Shown here: one piece after another, positions 35,817 to 47,799 of the stretch
Position numbering within the stretch: the first letter of the stretch is position 1
Layout: each line of letters starts with the position of its first letter
Assembly: GCA_000733355.1 (NCBI GenBank)
Contig: JNVV01000007.1
Span: 1,230,370-1,294,369, forward strand
DNA from: Falciphora oryzae
Lineage: Eukaryota > Ascomycota > Sordariomycetes > Magnaporthales > Magnaporthaceae
Direction: 5' to 3'
Length of the DNA: 64,000 bases
Translations under genes and position numbers: made by a program
Notes under the pieces: model-generated
The model's database searches: none
What the model was told of the DNA's origin: nothing
The model's input: the letters and a program-made list of their open reading frames with translations, nothing else

Positions 35817-38800
35817 ATAGACGAGTAGCGGGTGCAGTGGTGGAGAGCAGGTATCCTCCAGCAGGGTTCTAGGGCCAACAGGTACCTCCAGAGGAGACCC
35901 GGCTAGCGTGCTCAAGTCGTCCTTGTCCCCTCTGTGGTCAGCGGGACAGGTGGGGACCCTCTGACGAGGTCCCAAACCGAGTGATCGACGGAGCATACGT
36001 CCCTTCTGGACGGCGGCCTAAAGGGGGTGCAGCCGGGGGCATCAACTAACTGCACAGGGGGGCCGTGCAGGGGGATGGGGTGGCAGAAGTCGAACAGAAC
36101 AGATGGGGGCGACCAGGGCTGGTATTTTTTCTCTTTTTTTTTTTTTCTTTTTTTTCTTTTTTTTTCTTTCCTTCCTGCTCGCTGTTTTTCTGGGGGTGCG
36201 AGTCTTTTTGGGAGGAGCCGTGGACCAATGACAAAACAGGCAGGGGATCGGCACAGGCGGTCTGGCGGGCGGTAGATGGGGGTTTGATACGGGACAGGTT
36301 AGACCGGACAAGACGATCAGGACGGTCGACTAGTGGCCGCGTGCGGTGTGGGCAGGCGGGGCGTTGTGCTCGCAGCGCCAGCTAGCGAGGCGGCTGGTTG
36401 AGAGATTTTGGGGGGTAGGTTGGGTGGTGGTGATGGGCAGTCAGGTACATGCGCAGGACATGTCCCATTTAACTCTGCGCGGATCGTTTCACGGGCCTGG
36501 AGAGGCGCCCACACGGATCCAGCAGCGTCTGGCCTGTTCGTGCCCAAGAAGGCGGTTGATGGATGCTGGAGGTGGTGATGTGTGCAGACAGGTCTTGGTT
36601 GGAGGTGGACCTGGAGTCTGTCTGTTTGTCCTCTCCGCTCGGCTGGCCTGGGTGTCTGGCTCCCTGGCACTCCTGGGGTAGGTGGTGTGTGCAAGACCAA
36701 AGACAGGCAGGCAGATGGACAGATACCGAGATGGTGTGCTTGGACCCCGGATCGCGGGCAAATAATCAAGGAAGAAATCTCGGCCCTTTGCGCTTCTCTT
36801 TTCCCTTTCTTCGCGGTGCTAGTGCTTTTTGGAGATGGCGATTGCGGATTTGCGCGAACTGAGGCGAAAATCGATGGGCGGCAGGCCAAGATTTACATCA
36901 AGTACGGCCCGGTTTGTTGACAGGGAGATACGTGCATCTCACCTCCAGGAACGCCTCCCGAGCACTAAATAACCACCAGCAGGTATGCTCCACGGTGGCC
37001 ATCGCTGAGTTAGGTCATAGCAGCCAGCCGGTGGCAGCAGTTCGACAACGAGAGACAAGGAGGGCGGGTGGGTCCAGCTCCCAAAGGAAAACCCTTGAAC
37101 GCTGGCTCAGCAAAAGAAAAGAAAAGACTGAAAAAAAGATAGTGGGTGGGGCCTCTACAAGAGGGGGGCGTGTGCAATCCTAATGGCGGGCAGAGGGCGT
37201 CAGGGTTCGAGGGGGCAGGAGCAGCAGCAGCAGCAGCTGCAAAAGTGAGGGAAGGTCCCACCGTGCGGGACCGGCTCGGCCGGGGTTGGAAGGACAGTGG
37301 GGACTGCAGCTGGGGACGGGCGGCCGGTGACGACATGCGCACGGTGGGCTTAACAGGAACCAGGCCGCCGGCGGCGCACGAGGAGGCCTTATTGTGCCCT
37401 GGCGCTGCCCTGATTGTGCTATCGCGCGGCCGCGGCAGCTGCGTGCCCACGCACGGTGCTGGACAGTACGGGGAGGCGGAAGCCGTGGAGCCGCCCGCGG
37501 CCAATAAAGCGCGCGGCGACGTACATAGGGGACACCAAGCAAACGCCACTGATGCGTGCGGCGGGCAGGGATGGCGCTCCAAGACACTGGCCTTTACGGC
37601 GTTGGGGATAGCCTGGAGGGGCAGAGCTTGCTTTGCCCTGCCGGACTGGCAGCACCGGCCAGGCACTCAAGAGCGCCGTGCCAGGGCCTGGCAAATCTGA
37701 TCGAGTTTCTGCTCGGCCCAATTCATTACCGTGGACAGTGGCTGTGTGCGCCCGCCGTGGAAACGCCGGGGAAAGGGGAGGGACCCTGGGCGCCGGGTCG
37801 AGCGAGCGAGTCCCCTGGGCTGGCTGTGCACGCACGCGCCTGCGCCGCCCTCCAGACTCCCAGAAAGCCATGCCGCTGTGGTCGGGTGTTTGTTTCTCTG
37901 ATGTGCAGCCACGGTTCAAGGACTCTGGACGGGACGACAGCGACAGCAGGCGATGGATCAGCAAAGTTGCTCCCCCAGCGATGTGCGCCAGTGGAGCAGA
38001 GCAATCAACCTGAAATCTCTCTCTCCCCAGACGCTCCATAAAATGCCCCCAGCCCATGGCGTTTGAGACGCCGCGATAGGCCGCGGCAGTCAATCGGCTT
38101 CACTGGTAGTTGTCAGTTGTGCGAGGGGAGCAGAAACGGGTTGGCTGTGGCTCCCCGGTACTTCTGTCCGAGTCCAGTCACAGTCAGCAAAGCCCACCTT
38201 GGACTGGAAAGCAAAGCATTCCGAAATGCAGACGGACAAGCTCTGATGCAATTCTCGAGTGATAGATCCACGTCTGGGGGTGGCTTGCCCGGAGGAACTG
38301 GACTGCTGTGTGTGTGTGTGGGGTCAGCCTCTAGCCAATGGGGACTGGCCTGCAGCGTCATTACGAGGACCTAAGTACCATCGTGTGGGTGGGGCCGGCA
38401 CACTGGGTACCGGTACAAAGAACGGCATCCATCCAAGCCCTCCCAATGCAATGTTCGGCTTGGGTTTTGCAGAAAGCAATCACGCTGAGAGGCGATATCG
38501 GTGTTCTCCTCATTGCTAGCATTGCTGGAGCCAGCAGGGGTTCGCAGCTCTCCAGGGTGGGCATGGGGCATGCATCGTTGCCAGCCCAGTATCAGCATCC
38601 TCGCCTTTCAGCAAAGGGAGCCAAGGGTTTGACCGAGTGGGAGCCATCGGATTGTGACCGAGATTATGCTCTTCTGTTGCCGGAATTTTGACGCACGGAA
38701 TCACGTCAGATGGATGCAAAATGGTCCCGAAAATTGGGTGGGCAAGAAATTGAGCCCAGCATGGGTTCGCGGCAAAGGCCGGTCACCGGCTGCAGCGCCT

Positions 38801-41800
38801 GGACAGCACCCCCAAAGCTGAGGGTTTCGTCATGAACACGAACCTCCAAGCGGCCGTCCCCCTGACCAGCAGGCTGCTGCCACACACCAGCAGCATGCGT
38901 TACATATTATCCCCCTGCGTGCAACTAGTTGGCCGGCATTTCTCGAGCTGCAGCAACACTGACACCACGAGAAGCCATTGAACGCTCCCTCGCGGCGTCA
39001 GCGACCTGCCAACACTCGTCCGGGGCGGCAGGGGAGGGAGGATGTATTGAAAATTGAGATATCGATCTCTATCTACCCTACCGGCCCTTTGCCGTGTCTC
39101 AGTGGTAGCACCTATGACGAACGTTGGTGAGCAATGACATGTCGCTGTTTGTCTACTAATAACCGTGCGCTGAGCCATCCGGCAAAATACTCTTGAATGC
39201 CGCCTCCCCAAAAGAGTGCCAAGCCCGGCAGCAACCCAGCAACAAAGCCTCCTCTTCTCCCTACGCGATAGATGACGTCTTGGGCATTCCGTGTTGCCCT
39301 CCAACCCCCCATCTTGGCCGGTTGGAGGCTCCGACAGCCCCGGTGCGGGCCTCGCGGACGAGCGATGACATCGTTCTTGGGGAATTCTGCGCGCGCACCT
39401 CGCCCACGTCCAGCGCTCTGTGCCTCCAAGCTGCGGGCTGCGGGCTGACCATCTCGCGACTGCGTGTAATCACTCCCGTCCGGCTGGCGCAGAGGGCATT
39501 AGCACGCATCAGCGTTCCCAAACTGGCAAGACGCCCCACGGTGAAGCAGAGACGGTCAGACCCACTTCCCAGGGAACATTGGCCGGAGCTCAAGCTCCTG
39601 TCAGTAGTCAGTGGTCAGTGCTCACGCTTTTTTTTTTTTTCCTTTTAATCGCGCTGGACAATATGCATGGGGAAATATACGTTGTAATGCAGGTGTCGTG
39701 ATTATGGATGTGCACCCATTTCAAAATTCCTCATCCATTCTCAGCACAACCGTTGCTTTCGGACGACACCTTTTTAACTTTGCGGGAACGAAAGAAACGG
39801 CTGCGCGCCCGCATCTGAGGCTCGAGCTTGGCTCGACGTCGCCAGAAAATCAAGTGCTCGAGGTACTGGTACTGGAGCTGGCGTTGGAGTCGGTTCGCCT
39901 CCTCCACCCGACCACTCCCTCGAGTCCTGGCATCCCAAAGGCCGCGTGGGTCAGCATGCGTGCCAGACACAGACCAAGCCAGGGGCGGCACGCATCCACA
40001 CATGACAGCTCTCGAAGCCGCGACAAAAAGAGCCTAGGTAGGCTCGGCAGGCAGGCAGGCAGGCAGCGGGCGGGTCTTCCTTCGCGGGGCGAGCCTGTCG
40101 CAGTCTGGTGGGGGAGGCGCTGAGGATTCTCCAATTGGGGCCGTCAGCTGGTGTTCGAGCGGGGACACGCCTTATTTCCGTCTCCACTCCCGCCTCTTGT
40201 CAAGAGTCCTTCCGAACAGCACAGGCCGAATTGGCCGGACCCGACAAACCAATGTCCAATCCCACAGCCAGAAAAAAGAGTCGGGGAAAGGTGCGAGCAA
40301 GAGAGAGAAGAAAAAAAAAAGTATGGAGAAGGTCGAGAGCCACCCGGGCAGCGGAACGAGAGCCTCGGTAGGCAGGCTTACCCACCGCAGCCCCCGATGC
40401 GGTGTCGTCGGCTTGCCACGCCGAATGCGGATGTCGCATTGGGGAGCCCTAGCCCAGCCCAGCCTTGCGACGTGACGGGGCGCCTGTTCTCGTACAAGGT
40501 GGAGGCCGTTCCTCGACTATCGGCCTGCCGAGTCGCAACGTACCCATCGGCCTGGGAAGGCTGCTGCTTGATTGACATCCGCGACGCCGCTCCATCAGAT
40601 GCGGTCTGGCCTGGTCTATCCTGCGGGCCATCTCGGCCTATCCACAGAACACACTTTTGTCACTATTGACAGAAAGACTTCACCGCAGACTTTTCGCATA
40701 CGAGGCAAGAAGAAACCAAATGACGGCTTCCTCTTGGCACCAGATGCGCCACCACATTCTGACACCCACCCCTCCACTCCTTTCCCTTCATCCCACGCCG
40801 CTCAAGGGACAAGGTTCTCGATGCTACTACTAAGTCGCGGTCAAATGTGTGCAACAGACTGCACATCACTGCCTTTTGCGGACGCATATGGGGCCCGGTC
40901 TGCGGTCTGGATGCAGCCCGTGGGGACTCTTCTCTGAGAGGGGAGGGGGGCATGTCGCAGCAGCACGCACCACTTGCGCGAATCGAGCGGCGTGATTGAA
41001 GGCTGGACGCTGTCCTCCTCTTTGCCGGCCCCTCCTCCTCTCCACCACTCCCACGGTGACTTTGGCTTTTGTTTTTTTGTGCTCGCTCGCCAGTCGCATC
41101 CATTCGTTCATGTGCCTGCCTACCGACGACTCGCCCTGGTGCTGACATTGGGCGGCGGGCCGTTCACGGTTGCTAGGAACAAAATGCGAGAGGGCACCAA
41201 TGGATGCTGGCTGTGCAGTAGGCTCGAGGCCAGTGCTGCTTGCTCCCTGCCTCCTGTAGGTCTTGCATGGCGCCATCCCCGATGCCGCCTCGTTCGAATT
41301 TGCCCATCACGCCTCTTTTCGGCACTGCATCTCTTGGGGCTCCGCCCGCGCGCAGGTTGGCCCTGCCATACCTCCTTTTGGTCACTGTGTGTGTGCATGC
41401 CGCATTCTTCTCACCTTCTCCTCCTCGATGAGATATGGATCCACCCCTAAGACAGATGGCTATCAAAGGGCCGAAGACAGACACACACAAAAAGGAAGAA
41501 GAAAAGAGACATTTGCCAAGCCCGCCATTGCCCGCCAGCCGCAAAGGCCACCACCCGCCCGCGCGGCGACGGTCGAATCAGACGAATGGGCAAATCATCT
41601 TGGACCAGGTCTGGCATTTCTTGCTGTCCTGTTCATCTCAACACCCAAAATCTCGAGAGGGGACCCCCTGCCTGCCCTGCACTCATCACCCATGTTCTCA
41701 TTCGGACGTGCCCCTTGCCCAGGCACTTAGCCTAAGCCTGAAGTGATGACTTGAAACGCCGGGGGACCAGGGGACCCCTGTCGGTAGTTAATGAGATCGC

Positions 41801-42750
41801 CGACCATCCGCCAGAAGCGCGAACGGACCCGAAAAGAAAGATTGAGACACCAAGCGACAAAAGAGGCGTGTGTTCTGACCACCACGAATCTCGCAGCACG
41901 GACTCTCTCTCTCTCACGCACTGTTACAGCAGGCCAGATTCAACGCTCTTTCGGAGAAAGAGAAGGGAACTAAAAAAAAAAAAAAAAAAACACATCCATC
42001 AAAGTTCATTAGGAAAAAAAAGGGCCGAGTCGGCGGGCCAAGAATGCAACAATGTGCACGCTTCCTCCGAGAGAGGAAATCTCGGCTGGGTCACGCATCA
42101 ATCGTTGATATTGAGAACTGACACGGCAACCAGTCCGTCGGCCCGTGGGGCTTTGTGAAGCAGCATCTTGGTGCACCACGAATATCAGAGTGCTTTCCGC
42201 ATATCGACCGGTGCGCGTGTGTGTGTGCGTGTGGATACATCGGACTCCATATTTCCATGTTGCGGATGGGGCAGGCTGGAGAGAGGAGCATGTTTGAGAC
42301 GAAAAGTCAACAACGTGGACTCCCTGGAACCCCGTTGAGCACGGGCGGGAGAAGACGACGTCGAAAAGTCGTGAACAAACATGACAAATGTTGACAAACG
42401 ATGCAGAGGTTCTTGGATAAGCTGCAAATCGGATCGGCAGACTTGCAGCGGGTGGGTAGGTGGCAGGTCAGGTACCCGGTATGGTGGTGCTCTCCTATCC
42501 ATTTTTTTCCTTAGCTCTGATGGGCTGGCTCGGACTCCGTCCCAAGATGACGGGTTTTGCGGGCGACGATCAGCCGGAAAGCAGGTACATCCGGTCGGCA
42601 GCACAGAAGTGGATGATGGAGGGGGGAAGGGATAGTCGCTTCGCAAGAGGAAAAGGTCACGGCGAGGGCCGGCAGATGGCCCACCCTGTCTGGACACACG
42701 GGCACACGGCAGGATGGGATAAAGGACGGGGAATGGGGACGGGGAGGGGG

Positions 42751-42769
42751 GTGTGTGTGTGTGTGTGTG
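42751..42769. repeat. (GT)n microsatellite
   Basis: About nine uninterrupted GT units, following a G-rich stretch, in intergenic DNA. Confidence 0.85.
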
Positions 42770-43331
42770 CGTGTTCAGTTTTTCTTCCTTTTGCTGTTCT
42801 TTTCCTTCTCTTGCGGTTGCCTGATTGACTCGTGTGACCAACATGGTCTGTCACCATTGCAATATGCAAATGTGTGGTTTGTGACAATGCTCAACGTCTG
42901 TCCCCGCCCCGCGAAAAAAAGAGGCCCTTCTCATACACATTCGAATTTCGGTTGGCGGGGGGTGCCGCTCTGCTGGTCCTGGCAATCGCAATCTTGAAGG
43001 GAGTAATTATGAGAAAACTCTCTTTTTATTTTTCCCGTCTTCTTTTTTTTATTTTGAGGCTGCCTGCCTCTTGAGGAGGAGCCGACCGATCCTTGGGACG
43101 AACCAGCCCGCGGCAAGTTCCCCTGGGGGTTCGTTCGGATGGCCGCGTGGGACCCGAGACCCGACCCTCGAACCCCAGGGCCGGGCGCGCGACGTTGCGT
43201 TTGAGGCGAGCGAGTCACGACCCCGACGACGGCTGCCCGCAGGCGGAGGAGGGACGGGACCCTTCAATAGCACAATTTTGATATCGACCGACACGAAATT
43301 TGACATCTGTCGTTCGGCATCATCCACCCGT

Positions 43332-43348
43332 CCCGTCTGTCAGACGGG
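43332..43348. repeat. 17-nt perfect palindrome
   Basis: CCCGTCTG-T-CAGACGGG, eight-base arms around one T. It could form a short hairpin or be a dimeric protein site. It is isolated and has no nearby gene. Confidence 0.8.
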
Positions 43349-43615
43349 ATATCAGACAAGGCAGGCAGACATGGCAGACAAGACGCGGGGTGGGAGGGTG
43401 TACAAAAAAAAAAAAAGTAAAATTCCGCCGGTATAGGCCGGCCCTCGCTCGCTATCGCGGCACAAAGGCGGCAGCAGACGCGCATACGAGAAAGTGTCAT
43501 CAAAATCAAATTGGCAAAGAAGTCTACACAGATACCCTTGCGGGAGGGTCCCTTTTTCACTCCCATCAGGCCAAAAATAAGATACCAGAAAAGAAGAAGA
43601 AGAAGAAGAAAAAAA

Positions 43616-43729
43616 NNNNNNNNNNNNNNNNNNNNNNNNNNNNNNNNNNNNNNNNNNNNNNNNNNNNNNNNNNNNNNNNNNNNNNNNNNNNNNNNNNNNN
43701 NNNNNNNNNNNNNNNNNNNNNNNNNNNNN
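43616..43729. other. Assembly gap (114 N) inside a poly-A tract
   Basis: The left flank is (AAG)n followed by at least seven A; the right flank begins with at least eleven A. The gap therefore sits within a purine/poly-A tract that probably stopped sequencing or assembly. Confidence 0.99.
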
Positions 43730-44217
43730 AAAAAAAAAAAGTAAAGAAATGAGAAAGGACCGAAGCCCGCATCTCCCATCTCGACCAAAAGGCAGGGCCC
43801 GTCGATAATCGACGTGGGCGGGGAGGGAGGAGGGGACCCCCCGGCCGTGGCTGCTGGGATTTGCGCCAGGGGTGTGTTACAGATTCGACCAGGCTTCCCC
43901 AAAGCCGCGTCCAACGAAAAATGTCACCCAAGGGACCGACGGACGTGCCAGCAAAAGCTCACGCTAGCCGCGGGCGCGGGACTCACCCCCTGGGCTTTCT
44001 GCTATTGACCCCACCACAGAGGTAACTCAAGAGAGCCGTGGGTCTTCCCATCCTCGCGAACTGTCGATCATCAGCCCCTTCGGGGATAGAGCAACAACGC
44101 CGCTTGCTCCTTTTTTTGGAGAGAGGCAGGCAGGCAAAAAAGTATTGTGCCATGTCTGTGGCTTGCTTCTCTTTCTTTTCTTCTTTCCCACCCTCCTTGA
44201 CAAGCCCTGCCACTTTT

Positions 44218-44251
44218 GCCTGCCGTATCTGCCTGCCGTATCTGCCTGCCT
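44218..44251. repeat. 13-bp tandem repeat
   Basis: TGCCTGCCGTATC occurs twice in a row and is followed by TGCCTGCC. Intergenic. Confidence 0.75.
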
Positions 44252-47200
44252 GGGGATTCCAGGGGTATCACCCAGCCTAGCAGCCTTTGCCTTTTGCCTT
44301 CCTTGCATGTTGCCCGGTGAGGCGGGAGGGATGGGGGAGTATCTGGGATCGGGACCTGGCGGGCAAGTGGTGATGATGCTGGTAGCTTCGCGTTTAAATT
44401 ACAGCGAGAAAGAGCCGTGACGAACCGATCGTTCATTTCCTATCTCAGATTCCTCACAAACTGACATGCAGCCTTCTCGAGATTGCCCGAGACATGGAGG
44501 ATGGGGGAGGAAGGGAGAGTAAGAGCCCCAGCAACGAACGGAATATGCCACACCCAGGCCACCCAGCCCTGTCTGTCAAGCGAGCCAGACAACCAGAGAA
44601 AGCACGCACCACAGCACGAACCCATCATCCCGTTCGAAACGAAACACGAGCGGGACGCCCCACGGAGAGGTGGGTTTTTCTTGTGCTATTTTTTTTTTTT
44701 TTTTTTTTTTTGTGCATCCATCTTGATTTGTCCATCCCGCATGATAATGGAATTGCGTTATGGATCGCCGGCCCAGACTCGCGCCCAATTGGGAAACCAC
44801 AATGACAAGAAAAGAGAGACGTCGAAACACCAACCCACATCACACCCTCTTCTCTCATCATCCCCTTGCTCTCACACACACCTAGGTACTTCTCTTTAGC
44901 TGCCTCTCCCCACACTCGCCCAGCTATTCTCGCAGTAGATCTAACTTTCCTTTTCTGGCAAGTCGACGAAATTGCGGCGGGGGCTCCCATCGCCTTCCCG
45001 TTCATGCCGTGAATTTGATGCGCGGGTCGTCCGTGGGTTTTTTTTTTTTTTTTGTTTCGTCAATGGTGATCCTTTGTTCGTGTTCACGATGACCATGATC
45101 CATGTTTGCGTGTTGTGTCGTCCAGCCCGCCGCCCGCCCACGCGAACCCATAGCAACCGACGAATATCATGACGTTGTTGCTTGCCTGCTTCCGCTGCTC
45201 ACCCCATGCCCCCATGGACACTTGGCGCTGATGGGATGGGGATGGGTGATGGACCGGCGGATGCGTGCATGCATGCACGGCAGGCCCTGGTCGAACCCTG
45301 ATTTCCTGTTGGTCTCTTTCCTTTTCCTGACCAGGAAGTTCAACAACCTTTTTTTCCTACTCTCGCCGGGCTCGCCGGCGATCCCTCTGTGTTTCGAAAC
45401 ACCTCTCATCCCGAGATGTGGGGGGATAGCCCGATATACTCGCCCTCTAATTGCCCGGCCTGCCCGAACTATCCCACCCCAACCAGGGCCACACCACATG
45501 ACAACCCTCGCGTATTGAGCCAAGCTGACCCCCAGGCTGTTGTCATTCGGGGACATCCACTCTCGATGAGTCCCTCATCTCTCGGCTCACTCACTACTCG
45601 ACGGGATATTCACGCCGCATGCCGGCGGCGGTCTGCCAGAGCCCGTCGAGTGATATTGGTGCTTCGCTGCCTGCCCCTCTCTCTCTCTCTCTCACTACCC
45701 CTGAGATGGACATGGATAGGATCAAGATTTTTTTCTCTTTCCCGCCCGGAGCTGCATGCCCTTTCCCTAGCGTCTACGAAATGCCGACGACCTTTCCTCG
45801 TTGGACTCCGGGGTGGGTTCCGGCTGTGGCCGGTTCTGAAAGAGGAGAAGAAGCTAGCGTCGTCGCCCCGGACAAGTGAAAGACGCGTTTTCTGGCGGGG
45901 ACATCCCTTTTCTTCCTTGTTCTTTTTTTTCCCCGTGTCCGGCAGCTCTGATTCTCCCTTTTCCCTGATTTTTCTCTCTCAATCTTTCCTTTTATGTTCC
46001 AAAGCCCAAATACCCAAAACCACGATGGTGGCGCGGATCTCCCAACGGGGATCCTCCTACTGGTGTCCCGGCACTGCTAGCTTAGGGGGGGGTGTGTGGG
46101 CGCGACGGCCGATTCTAGCGCCAGGGTCCTTTGCCTTTTCCTAGCTTCCCTAGCCTTCCCATTTCTGCCTACCACACTTTTTTTTCACATTACGCCGAGC
46201 ACACAGACACCACCCACCACCCAACCTCGCATCCCCGTAGTTGAGTACTCTGTGCACCTAAGCCCCTTCTTTGTCCCAAAGGGGTTTGGTCGTCGCCCCC
46301 GGCGTGACGTGAGGCGCCGCTGCCGCGTCTCTGGGTTTGGTGGCTTTTGATTTTTTTTTCTTTCCCTCCTCTTCCCCTACCCGTCTTCTTTTTATTTGGC
46401 CGAACAAGCCCGGTCCGGGGCGGCTCAAGCGTGTCTTGGCTGCCGGACCGCTTCTTCCTGGTGACTGCTGCTGGTTGGCAGACCAGAAGAGAGAGAGAGA
46501 AAAAGCCACACACAAGAGATTAGGCATGTATGTATGGTGGTACAGCGTTATGTAAAGCAACATACACAAACAACCACAAAAACCAGATATTGCGACCAAG
46601 ACCACCTGCAAGTTGTCGTGGCCCTGCTTCCCAGATCACGATCAGAGGGTTGGGCCGGTTGGCCGGCCTCGGCAAAAGAGTAGGGGGAGGGGGTGGGCTA
46701 CTGCACGTTCCGAGCTTGCGTCCTGCCGCTCCTCTTTGCAAGGAGCACATACGATCCCACTTTTTCTCTGCTGTTTATCAAGGCTGTTTTCCATCTTCTC
46801 GACCCGAAAAAGGAAAGAAGCAGACGGCGGGCCGTGATCTGCACTCGAAATCTCTGCTTCTTGACGGGGCTCTATGGGGTTAGTTCAACCTCTTGTTTTT
46901 TTTTTCCCATTCGTATCTTGTTCCCCATCTCTTGTCCTCACTCTCCCTCACATCTCGCTGACTGGACCACCCTTCCCCACCTTCTTCCCTCTCTTTTCGC
47001 CACTCACCTACCCGTTTCCAGTCAACCGAGCCTCGTATTGGGCCTAGGGAGGAAACGCGAGGATGCGGCGGCGAAGTCCGGCCTTGCCTCAAGGAGACAA
47101 GGCCGGTGGACCGTGGGAGAGGCACAAGGCCGCCAAGGGCACGGCGGTGAGTTAGCAAGGGGGGAGGGGGTGTGTGGATGTATGCGTGTGTCTATGTCGT

Positions 47201-47624
47201 GGTACGTAGCCATGGTAGCATGGGCGATGGGGAGAGGTAGGAAATGTTGGCCGGGTTCAAACGCAGTGTGGGAAGTGCGCCGGACGAATAAACGCGTGAC
47301 TGGCTTTTTTTTTTTTTTTTTGAGTTCATCACGTTGTTCTTTTTTCTCACTCGCCATGATGACCGAGGGGCCCACGCAAGGCGAGCCCTTCCTCGGCCCA
47401 ATCTTCGCACCCCCTTGCTGAGTTTGTCTCTGTGGTCAGCCAAGCAACTGCAGCGCCCACGCACTGGAATCTTGTTCTCCTCTCTCCCTTCTGCAATATG
47501 ATGGAGGATGACCTGGGTCATGTGCCGGCCGAGGAAGACCTCGCGCCCACCATACCCTGGTTATGGACGAATAACTCCGGCACCCCTTCATGCCCCATAG
47601 CCGCCGGGGGAAGGGGAACGACGG

Positions 47625-47660
47625 GATGGGGACAGAGATGGGGACAGAGATGGGGACAGA
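47625..47660. repeat. 12-bp tandem repeat, three copies
   Basis: GATGGGGACAGA repeated exactly three times at 47625, 47637 and 47649, in intergenic DNA about 150 bp left of the AT-rich block. Confidence 0.85.
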
Positions 47661-47799
47661 GGGACCCCCCTGTGTGGGTGTGCTTCTTCTGACAAGTGCC
47701 GATGTGATTGTGCAGAGTTGTGTCAAGCGCCCCCGCTAATTCCTCCGCAACTGGTGGCGCCAACACAGCCAGCGCCGGGCTGCCGTCGAGGTCACCGGT

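Larger units (their letters stand above)
35414..47799. other. Very long gene-poor region upstream of the CON7-like gene
   Basis: Over 12 kb with no reading frame I can support. Composition stays GC-moderate and non-repetitive apart from simple repeats: imperfect (GT)n at 35768-35816, T-rich 36125-36170, (GT)n at 42751-42769, and homopolymers at 41972-41990, 44689-44711, 45038-45053 and 47305-47321. Long C/T-rich plus-strand blocks at 44900-47400 resemble fungal leader or promoter DNA. It could hold a long CON7 promoter, non-coding RNAs, or genes too divergent to recognise. Confidence 0.45.

Noticed and set aside
37010..37666. 218-codon minus-strand frame upstream of the CON7-like gene
   Set aside because: Cys/Pro/Ser-rich with Ala run from a GCA repeat; overlapping frames on the plus strand are equally open and no family is recognisable.
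45389..46144. 251-codon plus-strand frame
   Set aside because: Low-complexity Ser/Leu/Pro translation of a C/T-rich tract; looks like promoter-type DNA.
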